Below are positions 58,176 through 64,000 of a DNA stretch of 64,000 nt, in pieces. Source of the stretch: Aselliscus stoliczkanus (lineage: Eukaryota > Chordata > Mammalia > Chiroptera > Hipposideridae); contig CM066734.1 in assembly GCA_033961575.1 (NCBI GenBank), positions 78,529,501 to 78,593,500 of the forward strand, in the 5' to 3' direction. Each line of letters opens with the position of its first letter. Position 1 is the first letter of the stretch. The position numbers and the translations under genes are program-made. Under the pieces are notes generated by a model, which did no database searches, was not told the DNA's origin, and was given only the letters and a program-made list of their open reading frames with translations.

Positions 58176-59746
58176 TGGGCATCATGATGGGTAGTGAATG
58201 GAGGAATTAGTTTTTGGAATACAATATGTAATTCTTAGGTGGATGAATTTCAAAAAAAGGAAACACTGCTATAACTAATAATTCTACTATTAATAATAAC
58301 TATTATGGTTATGATAACAACAAAAGTAAGACAAGACAAAAACACAATAAAGAAACAAATAAAGACAACAACATTTTTTTTGCATAGAAATTTTTTCTAA
58401 AGCAAAATTTTAATGTACCAATATTCTGGGCAAAATTTTCCATTTTGAAATTCCAAAATGTAAACTAGGCTGCTTAAATAATGTTAGCCTATTATGAATT
58501 TAATGAAAATATTAAAGCTATTCAAAATTCTTCATATTGTTCTTGCTTTTCTAAGTAGAAAAAATATTTTTATCTACTAAATTTATAGAAAATAGAGTAA
58601 TTTTTTTCTGCAATGAATGAATTCCTCGTTTAACAACTTAATTCTATCAAACTAGGTTAAATGCTCTTCTGTCATGTAAAAATGAGAAAATATCAAACTT
58701 ATCTGTGAGTATAAAACCTCATAAAATTATTGCATTTGTATAAATTACCCAAACAATAAAAAATATAAAATTTCATATTTCTATAATATGAAGTTTCTAT
58801 AACAACACTTAAGCTAGCTATTCATTCACATGTATGTTAAGCCCAACAACACCTACTAATATTGAGAATGTGCTTTAAAACAACGGTGATATTCTAATAA
58901 CATAAAAATACAGGATGTTATCAATAACTTTCTAATCTCTGCTCTTCTTTGTTTCTCCCAAATCATTAATATTGTTATGATATGATTATGATACATATAA
59001 AACAGTAAAATGCAAAACAAAAATAAAAAATGAGCATATACATATTACATATTATCTTTTGAGCCATAAACAAATGGCTAATGAAGACATTTGAAAATGT
59101 TAAAAATATGTAAAACAAACTCCTTAAAAAGCAGGGTTAGCAGTAGTATTTTTTAAAGACAACATAATTGATATAATTAGGCTAAAGAACCCTTTTATAT
59201 TGGTAATGTATAAATGCACTTCAAAAATCTATTTTTATGGCACAAAAATATAAAATTGGAATCCATTATAATAAAAATATTACTAAATTTTTATGTTCTT
59301 TATGTTTTATTATGTGAAATTTATTATATATAGGTCACTGAGGTTTACTGTGTGTTACTATTACATTGGTCATAATTTGTTGGGTGAAGCAAGGGTGCCT
59401 GACTAAAATAAAACTTAGACTGAGTATTTCAATGAAAATAATCTCATTATGTGCCATGAGAAAATTCTGAACCAATCAGTTTCTTTCCTGAGACATGGAT
59501 GTGTCAGCTAAAGGTAAATATTGTAGCTCTGCAATTTGTAGTCACTGAGGGAGAAGCAATGACTAAGGTATTGGGCTTATGAGAAGCATAGTATGATAAG
59601 GTGGTGTGCATTTGTTCCTGTGTCCTGAATAAGTCCCTAGATGCCAAGTGACTTGGTCTTATCATGTTTCTCACGTTGTATTAAGAAAGGCAAATATAAA
59701 GTGTATAAACATCCAGCAATTAAAGAAGCTAGATCATAAATCTTAT
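58176..59746. other. AT-rich sequence, nothing recognised
   Basis: No gene or nameable repeat. Confidence 0.55.
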
Positions 59747-59765
59747 ATAAAATTGGCTATAAGAT

Positions 59766-59802
59766 AGCAGAGTCGTGCAGCGGAAGCTTGCTGGGCCCAT
59801 AA
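59766..59802 (+). pseudogene. tRNA-iMet(CAT) 5'-half, tailless retropseudogene
   Basis: Reads 'agcagagtcgtgcagcggaa' then 'gcttgctgggcccataa'. This is the initiator methionine tRNA from position 1 to just past its CAT anticodon, with three substitutions by my memory of the gene. The sequence stops in the anticodon loop. The anticodon-arm 3' strand, T arm and acceptor 3' strand are missing, so no tRNA can form. A perfect 13-bp repeat 'ataaaattggcta' flanks it (59747-59759 and 59799-59811) and overlaps the tRNA's own 'ataa'. No poly(A). It fits the known tailless tRNA retropseudogenes made by L1. Confidence 0.82.
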
Positions 59803-59852
59803 AATTGGCTACAGAGTTTCTTATTTTTTCCTTTTTATATTCTATGATATGA

Positions 59853-59855
59853 ACT

Positions 59856-59887
<32 letters not shown>

Positions 59888-59933
59888 AGTGTCACTGGCC
59901 CTCATATGTGGGACCAAACCGGGGCCACTGGCT
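59853..59933 (-). mobile_element. 5'-truncated short-form tRNA-headed SINE
   Basis: 17-bp target duplication with one mismatch, 'tatattctat(g/a)atatga' (59836-59852 and 59934-59950). Long T-run at 59857-59880, then 'tgagggcagtgtcactggcc' and part of the head. The short-form junction 'gccctc'+A is kept. The A-box end is missing. Confidence 0.9.
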
Positions 59934-59950
59934 TATATTCTATAATATGA

Positions 59951-61435
59951 TACATGGTAAAGATGTGTCTTCAATAGGTGTGTGTGTGTTCTATCTTGAA
60001 ATATATTTTCAATAAAAAGAAAAGGAAATATTATATCAAATTTAAAACTTGAAAGAAATACAAGTGATTATTTGGTTATACAAACACATTCATACTGAGA
60101 TTACTATGTTGCAGTAGGTTAAATATACAGCTCAGTTAAAATAAGTAAACAGGATATATTTATTATGTTTGCATGTATTCATTAATACATATGTGAGCAA
60201 TCTAAAAAAGGCTATGAGAAACGGCAAGTATTTAGGTGATTTGAAAATATAAAGAGTGCATCCATGTCCAAGTCAGAGGGGACTCCCTTCTCCAAATGAG
60301 GCCTGATTCTGAGTTTTTTCATTCTTTTAAGCAAAATGATGATAAAACAATGATACACACCTTTACGGATGCTGTTCGTACACACAGGGAAAAGCCCCAA
60401 GACTGAAAATCTATCTACCTAAGTAGATGGAAGAGAAAGACCAAAGAAAGAGACAGGCTATTCCAGCCTGGCAATTAACAGTTTTTTTTAAGACCGTTTA
60501 CATATGAGGTGTGTCTTGGGTGGCTGCAAGACAAACTGACAGGTGACAAAGAATTATATACTTGTAGAATAGGCTGTGATGGATAGGGGAATTGTATGTG
60601 AGCTGTCCCTGTTACAGTGAAATGCCTTACATTCTTGATGTGGTCAAGACCATGGCCTATTCCAGGAACCAGCACACAAAGGAATACATGGGAGAGGTAC
60701 TGGTTTTGTGTAGGAAGGAAATGTATCAATGAGGATCAGACAGCCTCTGATGGGGTTTAAGGAAAGCAATCTCTTATCTGGTCAGGCTCTAGCTGGTGGT
60801 TCCAGCAGCAGTGATATCATGGAACAGTCTCTCCTCCACAGATGCCAAATAGATCTGGCGTTCTTAAATAATATCCAATCTTAAATCAGATCTTAAAACA
60901 ATCTTAAATGATATTCTGATAATCACACACTAGTTTAAATTCTCTGTTTATGGAATTAATTCTTTTTTCATAAGTTGAAGTGAATGTGGTCATGACACTG
61001 TTTTGAGAATAATGGCTTAAAGATTTTGCCCACAACTGTTTCAAAGAGGAGAGGGGATTTAATCTTCCTTTTTATCTAGAGCAGAAATTACTGGCGGAGA
61101 TGACATTCAATCACAGTAACTCCAAGACCTCATCTGAGGTAAACTGAACAAGTAAGTCCTTCTCCATTCCATGATAGCAATATTAAACAAAAGTCTGTCT
61201 CAATTATGGAGCAGAGATTTCTTACAGATCTTTGCAAGGAGTACATGTTTTATTTGATTGCAGTACTGTGAAATTCATCTTTTTGAGAAAGTTGTGCCCA
61301 GATCTTGGTGGAACTTAGGAATGAGAGTTAATAGTCACGATGTACTTTCATCTTCACCAATGTTATTTTTTTTATAGAGGGAGGGTATGAGGAGTTGGGG
61401 TATTCATTATATATGAGGACAATGTAAAAGAGTTT
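59951..61435. other. Unidentified; mixed sequence at 60370-61150
   Basis: 60370-61150 is less AT-rich and on the minus strand looks LTR/ERV-like (for example 'cctgtctctttctttggtct' near 60440), but I found no ends. An 84-codon minus frame (60729-60475) is not recognisable. The rest is featureless. Confidence 0.35.
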
Positions 61436-61441
61436 CAAGAC

Positions 61442-62593
61442 TGCGGGGGACCAGCCTCCGCTGACCAGGGTTTCCCTCAGGTAGAGATGGCGTCGGCGAG
61501 GAAGGAAAATAAGGGAGACAGTGGAGATACCGGGGGAGTTAAAGAGAAAAGGAAAAAAGTGTCACACTTTATTGCCAGAGTATGTTCTTTTTATAGGGAT
61601 ACTTGACCATTGTCTCAATCACATGAGTTTGGTGGTTTCTAGTTCCCAGGATTTACTCAAGTCTTTACTTCCCTGTAATTGCTCTCTTCAGGATGTATTG
61701 TGACTTACTCTTCCGTTAAAGGATTACCTTGTCTTTATTATGATAATTGCCATGAAACCCAGACTCAGTTTCCATATGTCACCTAAAGAATGTTTATCAT
61801 GACTATCTTATGTTAAGGATTGACATACATTGCCTAAAGAATGTTTACTAAAGCTATCTTGACTATCTAGAAATCCTAAATCCTAGCAGTTAAACACAAT
61901 CATAAAACTCACAGTATACTTGAGCTATACTAAAAGACTAGGAGTGGCTGTGTTTAGGGTAAAAGCATCTAAAATCTATTCGTATGTAAATACAATACCT
62001 AGCAACCAAAAGGGTCTCACACCTCTCTTATCCCACAGAGGGCTGCATCCATTTCTGAAGTCAAAGCATCAGTATCTGTTGCTGCAACAAGGCACTGGGC
62101 AAAGGAATTCACACAAGGCTAATTAACAAACCCATGGTCAGCGGCTGTCTTTGAGCTGCCTCTTACCCGGAACTCTCATGGCCTGAAGACTTTTAATCTT
62201 CAAGGAGACTATTCACAGTAGGGCCCTTAGGCAAGTGCATCAGCTTCTCACAGGCCTGAGTTTTCTGGCCTGAGTTTGTCAGAGGTCTGTGCCTCAGTTT
62301 CCAAGGGGCTTGAGTCCCCAATATCTCAGTTCAGGGGTCCCCTCGGGTTGTAGGCTGTTTTAGGGAGTTTCCTTCTCTTTAGGAAATCTTGCCCCGTCTC
62401 TGGCTTACACAACCAGCTATCATCAGGGTACCACAAGAACTTGTCACAAATGCAGTGAATATATTGTCTCCTATAGGAAAGGCACATGGGTTCATAGAGG
62501 CAGGAGACATTACATGACCAACCATAAGGCAGCACTCCTAATATCCAGTGGTGAGCAGGGCAATGTGGCCCTGTCAGATGTCGGCTCCCAGCA
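61442..62593 (-). mobile_element. Solo LTR, 1152 bp, endogenous retrovirus (6-bp TSD)
   Basis: Reverse-oriented copy of the 7067-8259 family: plus-strand TGCGGGGGACC at the start and CTCCCAGCA at the end. Perfect 6-bp target duplication 'caagac' (61436-61441 and 62594-62599). Shares with the other copies 'ctccgctgaccaggg', 'ggcgtcggcgag', 'gtgtcacactttattg' (poly(A) signal side), 'cttaaatcctag'-type mid-sequence around 61870, and 'cactgggc', 'ggcctgaagacttttaatct'. No internal genes remain. Confidence 0.9.
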
Positions 62594-62599
62594 CAAGAC

Positions 62600-64000
62600 T
62601 ATAAAAACTGGACCATAGTTATGTCAGAAAAACAACTCTCTGATTGTTAATATAAATGGGAAACAGATGAATAAAGATTTTGTTTTTCTGAGACAAAAAT
62701 ATTCTCTCCTTTGACTATTAAGACAGATAAAATGCAGATGGCTAATGGGAAAAGAAAACTAGTAAATCCAATATCTATATTATTTTTTAAAATTAAAAAA
62801 AGAAAAATGGTATTGAAGGTATAAAATATGAAAATTTGACCTCCGACTAGAATTTCGGAGTAAAGAATATGACAGAATAACCATGAAAGTTCCTCAGCAG
62901 GGTGCTGGACACATAATACATACACATTACATGTTGGATCCCTCTCTTTAGATTACATTTTCAAGTTTTCATTATCCTTACAGTTTTAGACATTCCAGGT
63001 GTCAGAAACAAACTCCACCAGAGAGCAGGTGAGCTATGTAAATGAGTAAAGCCACCTAGTTGTGAAAAGGTAGGGAGTGGTGTTGACTGTGACAAATGGA
63101 ACACTCACATCATCACTGTCTCTCCACACTTACCAGTGACTATGTATAACGTCATGATAATTAGCAAATTTCTATTGTTTTTAAACTCTTCTAACTTTCA
63201 ATTAACTCTTATTTGTGGAACAAAATCAGTGTGTAGCACCTGGTTTTGGTAATGTAATAAGTTGATCAGGGCTACTTTCATGTTCTGTGATCTGCTTTTA
63301 TTACAGGTAATAGAAGGTAAGATTTTTTGGTTATTATTATAACTTAGTATTGGCTGATTAGAAAATAATGCTTATTGACAACAAAGGATGCAGGAACAGT
63401 CTATATGACATAATGGAAAGTCAGGAAAAGATTCCTATAAATACCTGTTAAAATAATGATAATATAATTTATTTCTTTGGTATTCACTTTCTATGCCTGA
63501 AAACAAAGGCATTTGATTAGGAGATATTTAAGACCCATTTCAATTCTCAAGTTCCATGTTGAAAAATAAAGCATTAAAATGCTTCTCAAAGCTCAAGCCT
63601 TTATGTTAGTACACAATTAGAACCAATTGATAGGGTTTTTGTTTGTGAAGACAGAGAAACAATCTCCTATTTATACATATATACTTATAAGTAATAGATA
63701 GATATTACTATTTATTATTTATCTTTGTATCTTTGGAATCAAATATTGACTTTTAGCAAAGGTTGTGTGCTTTATACTGTTAAAAAATATTTAATTTGCT
63801 AAGTGTTAAGTTAAATTTTGCATTGCTATAAAAAAATCACTATAGGAATTTGCTAAATCATTTATATGTCTCTGCATGCAGTCTGAGTAAAGGTATAAGT
63901 ATGTAGGAAGTGAAAGAATACATTGCAGAGGACATTAGCTTTTCCAAATAAAAATTATCCACATTAATCCTAACGAATAGCATTGGGTCATCTAACTTAT
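62600..64000. other. AT-rich sequence, nothing recognised
   Basis: A 92-codon minus frame at 62925-62647 is AT-driven. No feature supported to the window end. Confidence 0.55.

Noticed and set aside
59766..59802. Functional tRNA gene
   Set aside because: Only the 5' half is present. No B box, T arm or 3' acceptor strand.

Overview
The window is AT-rich (I estimate about two thirds A+T) nuclear DNA from a placental mammal. I recognise no host protein-coding exon, rRNA or functional tRNA, so it reads as intergenic or deep-intronic 'gene desert' made of transposon fossils in unique AT-rich sequence. Ancient eutherian repeats (MIR, L2, MER5-like, Tigger-like and mariner DNA transposons, old L1s and ERV remnants) sit beside lineage-specific families. 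Those younger families are a tRNA-headed SINE with an AATAAA/TCTT tail, a second short tRNA-type SINE, a 6-bp-TSD LTR family and a young L1 lineage. The long SINE has the same tail design that I recall for the Rhin-1 type SINEs of rhinolophoid bats. I see no carnivore CAN, equid ERE, primate Alu or vespertilionid VES copies. My guess is therefore a yinpterochiropteran (rhinolophoid) bat, at about 50% confidence and from memory only.

Layout. 1-640: tandem L1 3' ends. 791-1392: old LTR. 3225-4030: old L1. 5168-8259: a cluster of young insertions (635-bp solo LTR, full-length SINE, Tigger-like palindromic MITE, 1193-bp solo LTR). 8.7-11.1 kb: MIR, L2 and L1 fossils. 11.7-15.4 kb: three SINEs, a mariner remnant and an old LTR-like repeat. 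16-20.7 kb: MIR, MER5-like, and an L2 split by another repeat. 21.0-24.8 kb: degenerate endogenous retrovirus. 26.2-26.9 kb: L2. 28.9-31.1 kb: unidentified ORF-bearing block, short SINE, LTR-like block. 32.7-34.9 kb: an L1 with a 5' inversion, then a retroviral protease-region fossil. 38.2-44.5 kb: MIR, a 5'-truncated L1 with a 21-bp TSD, another MIR, and a 2.8-kb L1 relative lacking ORF2 but with an open ORF1. 48.8-51.6 kb: L2, LTR, L1 with a nested SINE, short SINE. 52.7-58.2 kb: MIR, L1, MER-type and L2 fossils. 59.7-59.95 kb: a tRNA-iMet 5' half with target-site repeats, then a short SINE. 61.4-62.6 kb: a 1152-bp solo LTR.

The most notable object is at 41749-44529. It is an L1-derived element on the minus strand with a GC-rich 5'UTR containing tandem 109-bp monomers, an uninterrupted 290-codon ORF1, and only a stub of ORF2 joined to a partly duplicated 3' region. 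This is the organisation of 'half-L1' (HAL1) elements. Its 3' end matches the 5'-truncated L1 at 39219-40666, as expected if the autonomous L1 lineage moved both. The second notable object is the tRNA-iMet 5' half at 59766-59802, which fits the known class of tailless retropseudogenes.

The only plausible open coding region in the window is the L1-type ORF1. Everything else is decayed. Family names rest on recognition by eye and not on a library search.
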